Assembly (NCBI GenBank): GCA_903880655.1
Contig: CAIRQE010000009.1
Span: 1 to 9,883 of the forward strand
Origin: an uncultured bacterium
GTDB taxonomy: Bacteria > Patescibacteriota > Saccharimonadia > Saccharimonadales > CAIOMD01
Reading direction: 5' to 3'
Length of the DNA: 9,883 nt
This document shows, piece by piece, positions 1 through 5,254 of the stretch (positions within the stretch are counted from its first letter, which is position 1; every line of letters starts with the position of its first letter). Position numbers and translations under genes: made by a program. The notes below the pieces were generated by a model. The model did not search any database. It worked only from the letters and a program-made list of their open reading frames with translations, and had not been told where the DNA came from.

Positions 1-1199
1 AGCTTATGCGGTACATATTCTTCGTGTGCCGACTTGAGCTTAGACGATACGCTAACACTACGGTCATCAACTTCAATGCGTAGCGGTAGGTTGGCGTATT
101 CTGCTATCAGTCGCTGGCAATGCTCTACATATTCGGCACCAACAGGTATCAGTCGTATCTGAGCTGGGCTGAGCCATATTGGTAAACCTTGTTCAAAGTT
201 ATCGAACAAAATGTAGAGGTATCGCTCAATGCCGCCAGGGATTGCCGAGTGGATTATGACAGGGTGCTTTTCTTGCCCGTTCTCGTCGATATAGTGAATG
301 TTGAGGCGTGGTGCGTTACCAATATCAACTTGGATACAGGCTATCTCACGAGCTTGGCCGAGCTTGTCGATTATCTTGTAATCTACGTTCACAACCCAAT
401 AACGGTCTTTGCCGTCTTCAAGGATATTAACTAGCACGTCAGCACCAAGTGAAACAGGTATCTGTTCAATGTAGCTTTGGTATTCTTGCCAGACTTTTTC
501 GGACGGCACTTCAATCACGACTTGGTAGGCTCGTTTAGCTGCTACGCCAGCTTCCATGATCTTGGCCTGTAGTTTTGGAAACCAAGCGAATGCCTCGCTG
601 GCGTCCTTGAAATATGGGTGTACGTCTGGCATATAGAACCGTCGCTGCCTTAGCAACATCATCATTTCGCCGCTTTGTTCTTGGCGGTAGCAGTCCGATA
701 TTGAAAAATGTGCAAACGGTAATTGTTTATGACTTAGTGGTACTTTGGCTGCTAGGTTGAACTGCGGATAGCTTGCGTCATAGCTCATAACTATGTCGGA
801 TTTACCTGACTTGAACTGGTATAGTCTATCACCATACAAAGAAGCGTAGGCATTGACTACGGGGTGTTGCAGGCTAAACATATTAGCACCGTTAACTTCA
901 TAGACTGGCAAGCCTATGCCATGAACTAGCTGCCGTGCGTAGTCTTGAACAAGCCGACGCATCAAGTTGGCCTTGTAATTGTATTGGACGTGTCCAATAT
1001 CGGCATTAGCTTCCCAGTTAAAGCCGAGCTTACTGGCGTGTGCCAGATACACAGGCTTATCATTCGACTGCTTTACAAGCACTTCGTTGAGTGCCTCTCG
1101 GCGGATAAACCGCTTAAACTCGCTGTCAACATCGGGTAGCTTTAAGTAGTCGTCTATCTCAACGACTTGTTTCTTCTGATTTAAAATAAAGTATTTCAT
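1..1199 (-). CDS. thrS: Threonyl-tRNA synthetase, archaeal-like catalytic core, 3' end cut by window
   Basis: Charges tRNA-Thr with threonine in the cytoplasm. Reading the minus strand from ATG at 1199 gives 399 uninterrupted residues up to the window edge. Class II signatures are visible: motif 2 around residues 171-178 (YRQEQSGE, Arg172), motif 3 around 322-329 (GGIERYLY, Arg326), and the start of the anticodon-binding domain (LPIWLSPAQIRLIPVG, 339-354). The block DIGHVQYNYKANLMRRLVQDY and the HPVIIH segment resemble archaeal ThrRS more than the E. coli form (from memory, not aligned). Only about 50 residues precede the core, so the TGS and editing domains are absent. Of the three zinc ligands, His194 and His317 are present, but the Cys position is Ser143 (YDASYPQF). 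Sampled GC is about 50%, against about 35% in the genes downstream of 2200, hinting at transfer. The start is supported by GGAG at 1208-1211. Transcription is probably controlled by the attenuator upstream. Confidence 0.93.
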   Translation of the reverse strand, partial: MKYFILNQKKQVVEIDDYLKLPDVDSEFKRFIRREALNEVLVKQSNDKPVYLAHASKLGFNWEANADIGHVQYNYKANLMRRLVQDYARQLVHGIGLPVYEVNGANMFSLQHPVVNAYASLYGDRLYQFKSGKSDIVMSYDASYPQFNLAAKVPLSHKQLPFAHFSISDCYRQEQSGEMMMLLRQRRFYMPDVHPYFKDASEAFAWFPKLQAKIMEAGVAAKRAYQVVIEVPSEKVWQEYQSYIEQIPVSLGADVLVNILEDGKDRYWVVNVDYKIIDKLGQAREIACIQVDIGNAPRLNIHYIDENGQEKHPVIIHSAIPGGIERYLYILFDNFEQGLPIWLSPAQIRLIPVGAEYVEHCQRLIAEYANLPLRIEVDDRSVSVSSKLKSAHEEYVPHK

Positions 1200-1207
1200 T
1201 GTATTAA

Positions 1208-1211
1208 CTCC
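1208..1211 (-). promoter_or_regulatory. Shine-Dalgarno of thrS
   Basis: On the minus strand GGAG lies 8 bases before the ATG at 1199, good spacing that fixes the thrS start. Confidence 0.7.
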
Positions 1212-1272
1212 GTTATGGTTAGGGTAAGTGGTATCTAGTTTCGGCCCTAAGTGGAGTTTTGTCTTGAGAAAC

Positions 1273-1299
1273 AAAAAAACTCCCGCCGTCGGGAGTTTT
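1273..1299 (-). terminator. Intrinsic terminator of the thrS leader (attenuator, 3:4 hairpin)
   Basis: On the minus strand AAAACTCCCG (1299-1290) and CGGGAGTTTT (1285-1276) form a perfect 10-bp stem around the four-base loop ACGG, and the run of seven T ends at 1273. It lies 74 bases upstream of the thrS start codon, between its promoter and its coding region. It would therefore stop thrS transcription unless an alternative structure prevents it. The G/C-rich 5' arm is also the partner of the antiterminator. Confidence 0.88.
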
Positions 1300-1343
1300 C
1301 AATCAATGACAAACCCAACGGTCTAGGACAGTACCGTTGTCGT
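1286..1343 (-). promoter_or_regulatory. Threonine attenuator: alternative RNA hairpins of the thrS leader
   Basis: Arm 1 CAACGGT (1339-1333) pairs perfectly with ACCGTTG (1322-1316) over 7 bp; arm 1 overlaps the Thr codons at 1343-1335. Arm 2 CCGTTGGG (1321-1314) can instead pair with arm 3 CCCGACGG (1293-1286) over 8 bp with one G.U, destroying the terminator. Inferred logic: a ribosome stalled on Thr codons covers arm 1, frees arm 2, the 2:3 antiterminator forms and thrS is transcribed. A ribosome that reaches the stop at 1325-1323 covers arm 2 and the terminator forms. The geometry is that of amino-acid biosynthetic attenuators; applied to thrS here it is inference, not measured. Confidence 0.82.
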
Positions 1344-1376
1344 CTTGGCTTGGTTTGAAATGATTGAATAAATCAT
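1323..1376 (-). CDS. Threonine-rich leader peptide of thrS
   Basis: ATG at 1376 opens a 17-codon frame encoding MIYSIISNQAKTTTVLS, ending at TAG (1325-1323). The codons ACG ACA ACG at 1343-1335 are three threonines in a row, unusual for so short a peptide and apt for a threonine sensor. The peptide is expected to act through ribosome position, not as a product. There is no Shine-Dalgarno: the ATG begins 7 bases after the -10 box, so the mRNA probably starts at or within a base or two of it, making this a leaderless start. It lies entirely between the promoter and the terminator of thrS. Confidence 0.78.
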   Translation of the reverse strand: MIYSIISNQAKTTTVLS

Positions 1377-1383
1377 AAAATGT

Positions 1384-1412
1384 ATTATAGCACTTATTAA
1401 CATTTAGCACAA
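1384..1412 (-). promoter_or_regulatory. Promoter of the thrS leader, extended -10
   Basis: On the minus strand TATAAT lies at 1389-1384, preceded by TGC, giving an extended -10 (TGCTATAAT). A weak -35 TTGTGC is at 1412-1407 with a 17-base spacer. The predicted start point, 1378-1376, coincides with the leader peptide ATG. Confidence 0.72.
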
Positions 1413-1473
1413 GCGTAATGTTAAGTGAGCAAGTTTCCCGATAATTGGAATACTTCGACCAGGTGCTTTAGTT

Positions 1474-1479
1474 TATAAT
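1474..1479 (+). promoter_or_regulatory. Possible -10 box for the tatC fragment / small protein pair
   Basis: A consensus TATAAT at 1474-1479, in the intergenic space divergent from the thrS promoter, could drive the two small plus-strand frames that follow. I see no good -35 at normal spacing, so it may be chance in AT-rich DNA. Confidence 0.35.
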
Positions 1480-1504
1480 CATTAGTAGACTCAATGGCAG
1501 ATGT

Positions 1505-1717
1505 TTGAAATGCGTCAACTATCTTGCACCAAATATCATGAACCAAATTGTTCTAGCAGTGCCAATTATCGTTATGTATCAGCTGGCAATTCTAATTATT
1601 GCAATAACTAACAGAAGAAAAAACAGCAAAACACTGGTTGCTGAAACAATCGAGGGCCCTGAGACTAAAAGGGAACCGATGAAACCGGTACTTATAAGTG
1701 ATATCATTAGAGCATAA
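1505..1717 (+). pseudogene. tatC: 3' fragment of tatC (twin-arginine translocase subunit C)
   Basis: A 70-codon frame opening with TTG. Residues about 8-35 (LAPNIMNQIVLAVPIIVMYQ and following) closely match the last periplasmic loop and final membrane segment of TatC, where E. coli reads roughly TPPDVISQLLLAVPMYLLYE (from memory). A charged tail follows (RRKNSK onward). Full TatC has about 240-260 residues and six membrane segments; everything before the last one is missing. Upstream, the frame meets TAG at 1469-1471 and I see no other TatC-like sequence in the region, so this looks like a deletion remnant, though a translated small membrane protein cannot be excluded. TatC is the membrane receptor for folded proteins with twin-arginine signals; this piece alone should not do that. 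Confidence 0.55.
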
Positions 1718-1738
1718 GCACTGAGAAATAAAATATTT

Positions 1739-1948
1739 ATGAGTAAACGACTGAATGAAATCATGGCCAAGGAAATGTCCCGAAAACAATTTGTGGCAGT
1801 TCTTGGCGCAGCATGTTTGTCCATTTTCGGCCTCAGTGCAATACTTGATATCCTTTCAGGCTCAAGTAAAGTGCAGCCTGCATCAAAGTATGGCTACGGC
1901 TCAGGGCCCTATGGCGGCACTAAAGATAAACTACCCCCACTGCAGTAA
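1739..1948 (+). CDS. Small protein with Tat-like N-terminal signal or anchor and YGYGSGPYGG tail
   Basis: Encodes 69 residues from ATG at 1739, 21 bases after the tatC fragment. Residues 14-19 read SRKQFV, close to the twin-arginine motif SRRxFL but with Lys in place of the second Arg. A hydrophobic stretch follows at about 19-40 (VAVLGAACLSIFGLSAILDI), then a short polar part with YGYGSGPYGG at about 51-60. This suggests a small protein anchored in or exported across the membrane. I recall similar short proteins with a Tat-like start and a Tyr-Gly-rich end in CPR genomes, but assign no function. The location beside a TatC remnant may be meaningful or only history. No convincing Shine-Dalgarno is seen. 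Confidence 0.6.
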   Translation: MSKRLNEIMAKEMSRKQFVAVLGAACLSIFGLSAILDILSGSSKVQPASKYGYGSGPYGGTKDKLPPLQ

Positions 1949-1981
1949 CCCGTTTATTGTTTTTTCGTCAAAGCGGTTCTC

Positions 1982-1990
1982 TGTTATAAT
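1982..1990 (+). promoter_or_regulatory. Extended -10 promoter of the tRNA-Cys/tRNA-Leu unit
   Basis: TGTTATAAT (TG at 1982-1983, TATAAT at 1985-1990) ends 10 bases before the first base of tRNA-Cys, giving a 5' leader of only a few bases. No clear -35 box is present, as is common with extended -10 promoters. Confidence 0.6.
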
Positions 1991-2000
1991 CTACAGTGCT

Positions 2001-2074
2001 GGCGCCTTGGCGGAGTGGTTACGTGGAGGTCTGCAAAACCTTTTACACCGGTTCAATTCCGGTAGGCGCCTCCA
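2001..2074 (+). tRNA. tRNA-Cys (anticodon GCA), CCA encoded
   Basis: The acceptor stem GGCGCCT (2001-2007) pairs perfectly with AGGCGCC (2064-2070). The discriminator is T at 2071, the U73 expected for tRNA-Cys, followed by genomic CCA (2072-2074). The anticodon arm GAGGT/ACCTT encloses the loop CTGCAAA, giving anticodon GCA. The T arm GGTTCAATTCC is intact. Confidence 0.96.
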
Positions 2075-2097
2075 ATTGCTATACTAATGGCATAAAT

Positions 2098-2182
2098 GGG
2101 CGAGTGGCGGAATTGGTATACGCGACGGACTTAAAATCCGTTGCCGCAAGGCTTGAGGGTTCGAGTCCCTCCTTGCCCACCA
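2098..2182 (+). tRNA. tRNA-Leu (anticodon UAA), CCA encoded
   Basis: The acceptor stem GGGCGAG (2098-2104) pairs with CTTGCCC (2172-2178), with A73 and an encoded CCA at 2180-2182. The anticodon stem ACGGA/TCCGT holds the loop CTTAAAA, anticodon TAA. The long variable arm between the anticodon and T arms is the type II form expected of tRNA-Leu. It lies 23 bases after tRNA-Cys and is probably co-transcribed. Confidence 0.96.
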
Positions 2183-2185
2183 TAT

Positions 2186-2214
2186 AAATAACCTGGTTTT
2201 GACCAGGTTATTTT
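2186..2214 (+). terminator. Intrinsic terminator after the tRNA pair
   Basis: AAATAACCTGGT (2186-2197) and ACCAGGTTATTT (2202-2213) form a perfect 12-bp stem around loop TTTG, with a short T run ending at 2214. It starts 4 bases after tRNA-Leu. Confidence 0.8.
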
Positions 2215-2227
2215 AGTTAAAAAGTTG

Positions 2228-2233
2228 TATAAT
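2228..2233 (+). promoter_or_regulatory. -10 box of the membrane protein-ligA operon
   Basis: A consensus TATAAT at 2228-2233 just after the tRNA terminator predicts a start near 2240, 18 bases before the ATG at 2258. No strong -35 is seen at 16-18 bases. The box overlaps a possible upstream TTG codon (2225), which argues against that codon as a start. Confidence 0.5.
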
Positions 2234-2257
2234 AGAAGTATTAAATGGGTGAAATTT

Positions 2258-3118
2258 ATGGCTCAAAAAAAACGTAGTGAAAAAGTAGTTAAGAATATTC
2301 CAGAATCTATTATTGGGTCTAGAAAGCTATTTAAAAAATCTTATGAAACAATAATACACAATAAGAAAAAATTAGCAGGAATACTACTGATATATGCGGT
2401 ATTATATTTTATTTTTGTAATGGGATTTTCGTTAACATCTAGTATGGGAAACGCTGTAAATACAGGGGCTTCCAAAATAAGCCAAGCAAGTACCACTCTT
2501 TCTTATGCAGTTAGCAATATGTATAACGGAAATAGCCAATCTGATGCAGTCGTGCTCACGCAGTCGCTACTCTTTTTAGTTGCAGTAATGGCTACTATTT
2601 GGTTACTTCGAAAGCTTGATGAGGGGAAAGACGTGAAAGTATTAGATGCATTTTATGAAGGAACAGCGCATTTTATACCCACTCTTGTAGTGGCGACGGT
2701 ACTAGTTCTTTCATTAATCCCAGCACTTATTGCAGGTGCGTTTTTGAGCGTCGCCCTAAAGAGTAGTGGCTCATCAATGGAAACAACTATCGTATTTCTA
2801 CTTTCTGTCTTAGCATTATTTTTCGGATTACTCTTATTTACTATGCTGTGGCCGGCTTTTTATATAAGTGCGACCACTCGTGTTCGCCCAATGAAGGCTT
2901 TTAAGCAATCAATTGCGCTTACAAAACTAAGAAGAACTAAAATACTTGGAAGAATAACGCTTCTCTTTATTGTTCTACTTGTTTTATTCTTTGTAGTGCT
3001 TTACTTCTTTGCAATGATTAGCACTGGTTTTATCCCTTACGTGTTGTTTATCTTAGTATTTATTATTTTCCTTTTTAGTCAGGTTTATTTATATAAGCTT
3101 TATGGGAGCTTAGAGTGA
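2258..3118 (+). CDS. Six-segment integral membrane protein, function unknown
   Basis: Encodes 286 residues from ATG at 2258, preceded by GGGTG at 2247-2251 with a 6-base spacer. The N-terminal 38 residues are rich in Lys/Arg and probably cytoplasmic. Hydrophobic segments lie at about 39-60, 98-117, 139-167, 177-203, 230-253 and 256-279, with a Ser/Asn/Thr-rich loop at about 61-97. The segment TTRVRPMKAFKQSIALTKLR (207-226) between the fourth and fifth segments resembles the loop in bacterial membrane proteins of the YciC/DUF975/GDPD-membrane-domain kind, where such a stretch precedes the last helices; this is only a resemblance and no function follows. The gene overlaps ligA by four bases, so the two are probably co-transcribed and translationally coupled. 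Confidence 0.8.
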   Translation: MAQKKRSEKVVKNIPESIIGSRKLFKKSYETIIHNKKKLAGILLIYAVLYFIFVMGFSLTSSMGNAVNTGASKISQASTTLSYAVSNMYNGNSQSDAVVLTQSLLFLVAVMATIWLLRKLDEGKDVKVLDAFYEGTAHFIPTLVVATVLVLSLIPALIAGAFLSVALKSSGSSMETTIVFLLSVLALFFGLLLFTMLWPAFYISATTRVRPMKAFKQSIALTKLRRTKILGRITLLFIVLLVLFFVVLYFFAMISTGFIPYVLFILVFIIFLFSQVYLYKLYGSLE

Positions 3119-5118
3119 ATGAAGTGGAACAAATAAAAAAACTTCGAGATCAACTCAATAAATATTCTTACGAGTACTACGTTCTTGATAAACCAACCGT
3201 CCTTGACTCTGTCTATGATGCTTTGTTTGCTCAACTCAAAAAACTAGAAGAAAAGTATCCGGAGTATATTTCTGTTGATTCTCCTACGCAAAGAGTTGGC
3301 GGACAGGCGCTTGACTCATTTAAAAAAGTTGAACATAGAACACGTATGGTTAGCCTTAATGATATTTTTGAGGATACCGAGATAAATAAATGGATACAGA
3401 GGATCTCGAAACTTGAGCCAGCATCGGAAACCTCAGATTTTTGGGGAGACATAAAAATGGACGGCTTGGCATGCTCCTTGATTTATGAAGACGGTATTCT
3501 GAAAAAAGCAGTAACGAGAGGCGATGGATTAATCGGTGAGGACGTTACAGCAAATTGCAAGACTGTAAAAAGCATTCCTCTTAAACTCATGGGTGATGAT
3601 TTTTTTTCAAATGGCAGAACTGAAGTTCGCGGTGAAATTGTTATGTATAAAAAAGATTTTAAAGAATTAAATTCTTATTTAAGTTCAAAAGAAGAATCTA
3701 CGTATGCTAATCCCCGGAATTTGGCCGCAGGAACAATTAGGCAGCTTGATCCCGTGATTGCCGCAAGCAGAAAACTTTATTTTCGAGCTTATGATCTTCT
3801 GAGAAATGACACCGCAGAGATAGTGACTCAGGAGGCAGCATACTCGGACCTTAGGCGGCTGGGATTTTTAGTTAATCTAGATGCCACAAAGCTAAAAAAC
3901 GTTGAAGAAATAAAGAAATTTATTGAAAAATGGCGTGAAAGAAGACATGAGCTTCCGTTCAACACTGACGGAATAGTTTTTAAGATTAATAATAGAAATC
4001 TTTATGAACGCCTTGGTATAGTAGGAAAAAATCCGAGAGGGGCGATTGCCTTTAAGTTTCCAGCAGAACAATCGACCACAAAATTAATTGATATTTTTAT
4101 TAGTATTGGGCGAACAGGAGCTGCAACTCCGGTTGCTGTGCTGGAGCCTGTTGTAATCGCAGGCAGCACGGTTCAAATGGCAACGCTGCATAATGAAGAT
4201 GAAATTGAAAAGAAGGATTTAAGAATTGGCGATACAGTTATCATACAAAAGGCTGGTGATATTATTCCAGAAGTCGTAGAAGCCATCACTTCACTTAGAA
4301 ATGGGTCCGAGAAGGCATTTATTATGCCTGTCAGATGCCCTGACTGTCACTCAAAACTCCTACGTCCAGAAAAAGAAGCAGTTTGGCGCTGCGTTAATAA
4401 CAATTGCCCCACGCGAACATGGAGACACATTGAACACTTTGCCTCAAAACAGGCCCTTGATATAGATGGCTTGGGCGAAAAAAATGTCATAGCTCTTTTG
4501 GATTCAGGGTTGATTAATGATGCGGCCGATCTCTATTCATTAAATGAAGATCAACTTGTTACGCTTGATCGATTCGCAGAACTAAGTGCTAAAAATTTAG
4601 TTATGGCAATACGTGAAAAAATGAATCCGCAACTTTCTAAATTTATATTTGCATTGGGTATCCGGCATGTTGGCACCCAAACGGCAGTAGATCTCGCTAA
4701 TCATTTTAGGAATCTTGAAGTAATATTGAGTGCATCAAGCGATTCGTTATCTGCAGTTGATGGAATCGGAGCAGTTGTTGCAGAATCCATTACCGCATGG
4801 GCAAGTGAGCAGTCTAATCGTGAGCTTATAAATAAGTTTTATAAAAATGGTGTCGTGATACAGGATGTTAAAAAGCCGATTAAAGGAAACCTGAGCGGTA
4901 AAAGTTTTGTAATCACAGGTTCACTTGAAAGTATGGGGCGTGAAGCAGCAGCAGATAAAATTCGTGAACGTGGTGGAACATTTCAGGGTGCAGTTGGTAA
5001 GAATACTACCTATCTAATTGCCGGAGAAGCGGTTGGTGAAAGTAAACAAAAAAAGGCTGATAAATTTGGAACTGAAGTAATTGATGAAAAAACATTTCTG
5101 AAGTTACTTGACAGCTGA
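3115..5118 (+). CDS. ligA: NAD+-dependent DNA ligase LigA
   Basis: Seals nicks in duplex DNA during replication and repair, using NAD+ to adenylate itself. Encodes 667 residues, the usual full length. The N-terminal Ia domain (about 1-65) carries the YxxD-type NAD+ contacts (YSYEYYVLDKP). The adenylation domain has catalytic Lys114 in the motif DIKMDGLA and the later TDGIVFKIN motif. An OB fold is followed by a four-Cys zinc finger (Cys408, 411, 426, 431), the helix-hairpin-helix region, and a C-terminal BRCT domain from about 590 (LSGKSFVITGSLESMGREAA). Nothing essential is missing. The start is GTG at 3115, inside the stop region of the previous gene (GTGA overlap), with GGGAG at 3104-3108 placed 6 bases upstream. 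Its last codons contain the -35 box of the next unit. Confidence 0.97.
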   Translation: MNEVEQIKKLRDQLNKYSYEYYVLDKPTVLDSVYDALFAQLKKLEEKYPEYISVDSPTQRVGGQALDSFKKVEHRTRMVSLNDIFEDTEINKWIQRISKLEPASETSDFWGDIKMDGLACSLIYEDGILKKAVTRGDGLIGEDVTANCKTVKSIPLKLMGDDFFSNGRTEVRGEIVMYKKDFKELNSYLSSKEESTYANPRNLAAGTIRQLDPVIAASRKLYFRAYDLLRNDTAEIVTQEAAYSDLRRLGFLVNLDATKLKNVEEIKKFIEKWRERRHELPFNTDGIVFKINNRNLYERLGIVGKNPRGAIAFKFPAEQSTTKLIDIFISIGRTGAATPVAVLEPVVIAGSTVQMATLHNEDEIEKKDLRIGDTVIIQKAGDIIPEVVEAITSLRNGSEKAFIMPVRCPDCHSKLLRPEKEAVWRCVNNNCPTRTWRHIEHFASKQALDIDGLGEKNVIALLDSGLINDAADLYSLNEDQLVTLDRFAELSAKNLVMAIREKMNPQLSKFIFALGIRHVGTQTAVDLANHFRNLEVILSASSDSLSAVDGIGAVVAESITAWASEQSNRELINKFYKNGVVIQDVKKPIKGNLSGKSFVITGSLESMGREAAADKIRERGGTFQGAVGKNTTYLIAGEAVGESKQKKADKFGTEVIDEKTFLKLLDS

Positions 5119-5137
5119 TTAGTATAAGCGTTATATA
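5108..5137 (+). promoter_or_regulatory. Promoter embedded in the 3' end of ligA
   Basis: A perfect -35 TTGACA at 5108-5113, covering the last sense codons of ligA, is followed after 18 bases by TATATA (5132-5137); TATAAG at 5134-5139 is an alternative with a 20-base spacer. The predicted start, about 5143-5146, falls at the base of the stem-loop described next. Confidence 0.55.
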
Positions 5138-5142
5138 AGAGT

Positions 5143-5236
5143 ATAAATCTCGCGCAGTCTGTGCGGCTTTAAAATAAAAACTATACCAAAAAATTGAAAA
5201 CGTTAAGGCCGCCGGGTGGGCCTGCGCGATATTTAT
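5143..5236 (+). ncRNA. Putative structured RNA: 5' UTR element or small RNA, family unknown
   Basis: Outer stem: ATAAATCTCGCGCAG (5143-5157) pairs with CTGCGCGATATTTAT (5222-5236), 14 of 15 positions, the one mismatch being C5149 x T5230. An asymmetric internal loop follows (TCTGT at 5158-5162, CGGGTGGGC at 5213-5221). Inner stem: GCGGCTTTAA (5163-5172) pairs with TTAAGGCCGC (5203-5212), 10 bp with one G.U. A 30-base A-rich apical loop spans 5173-5202. No T run follows the stem, so it is not an ordinary terminator. Shorter alternative hairpins (CGCA/TGCG at 5153-5165; GGCC/GGCC at 5207-5222) could compete, which would suit a switch. It lies 18 bases before the preferred start of the dehydrogenase. 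I could not match it to SRP RNA, the ZTP or TPP riboswitches or a T-box. A palindromic mobile remnant is the main alternative. Confidence 0.55.
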
Positions 5237-5254
5237 CCAATAGAAAGTATTAAA

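Noticed and set aside
189..1139. Plus-strand frames of 64-81 residues over thrS
   Set aside because: They are antisense shadows of a clear synthetase reading frame.
1200..1376. T-box riboswitch upstream of thrS
   Set aside because: A terminator before a synthetase gene suggests it, but there is no AGGGTGGNACCGCG-like core, the leader is too short for the specifier stem, and the peptide attenuator explains all the pairing.
1579..1824. Minus-strand hydrophobic 81-residue frame
   Set aside because: It lies antisense to the tatC fragment and the small Tat-like protein; its hydrophobicity mirrors theirs, and it has no ribosome-binding site or family resemblance.
1755..2187. Plus-strand frames running through the tRNA genes
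   Set aside because: They overlap tRNA-Cys and tRNA-Leu and the better-supported 1739 frame; the protein sequences are simply translated tRNA.
2225..2257. Upstream TTG start for the membrane protein
   Set aside because: The TTG overlaps the -10 box, so it would lie upstream of the transcript start; ATG 2258 has a proper GGGTG site.
5143..5236. SRP RNA, ZTP (pfl) riboswitch or ligA terminator
   Set aside because: The SRP GGAAGGAAGCA-type loop is absent, the CCGCC..GGG similarity to pfl is not backed by its 5' conserved part, and no T run follows the stem.
5216..5254. GTG start for the SDR at 5216
   Set aside because: It lies inside the internal loop of the stem-loop and adds residues unlike an SDR N-terminus; TTG 5255 begins right at the Rossmann strand.
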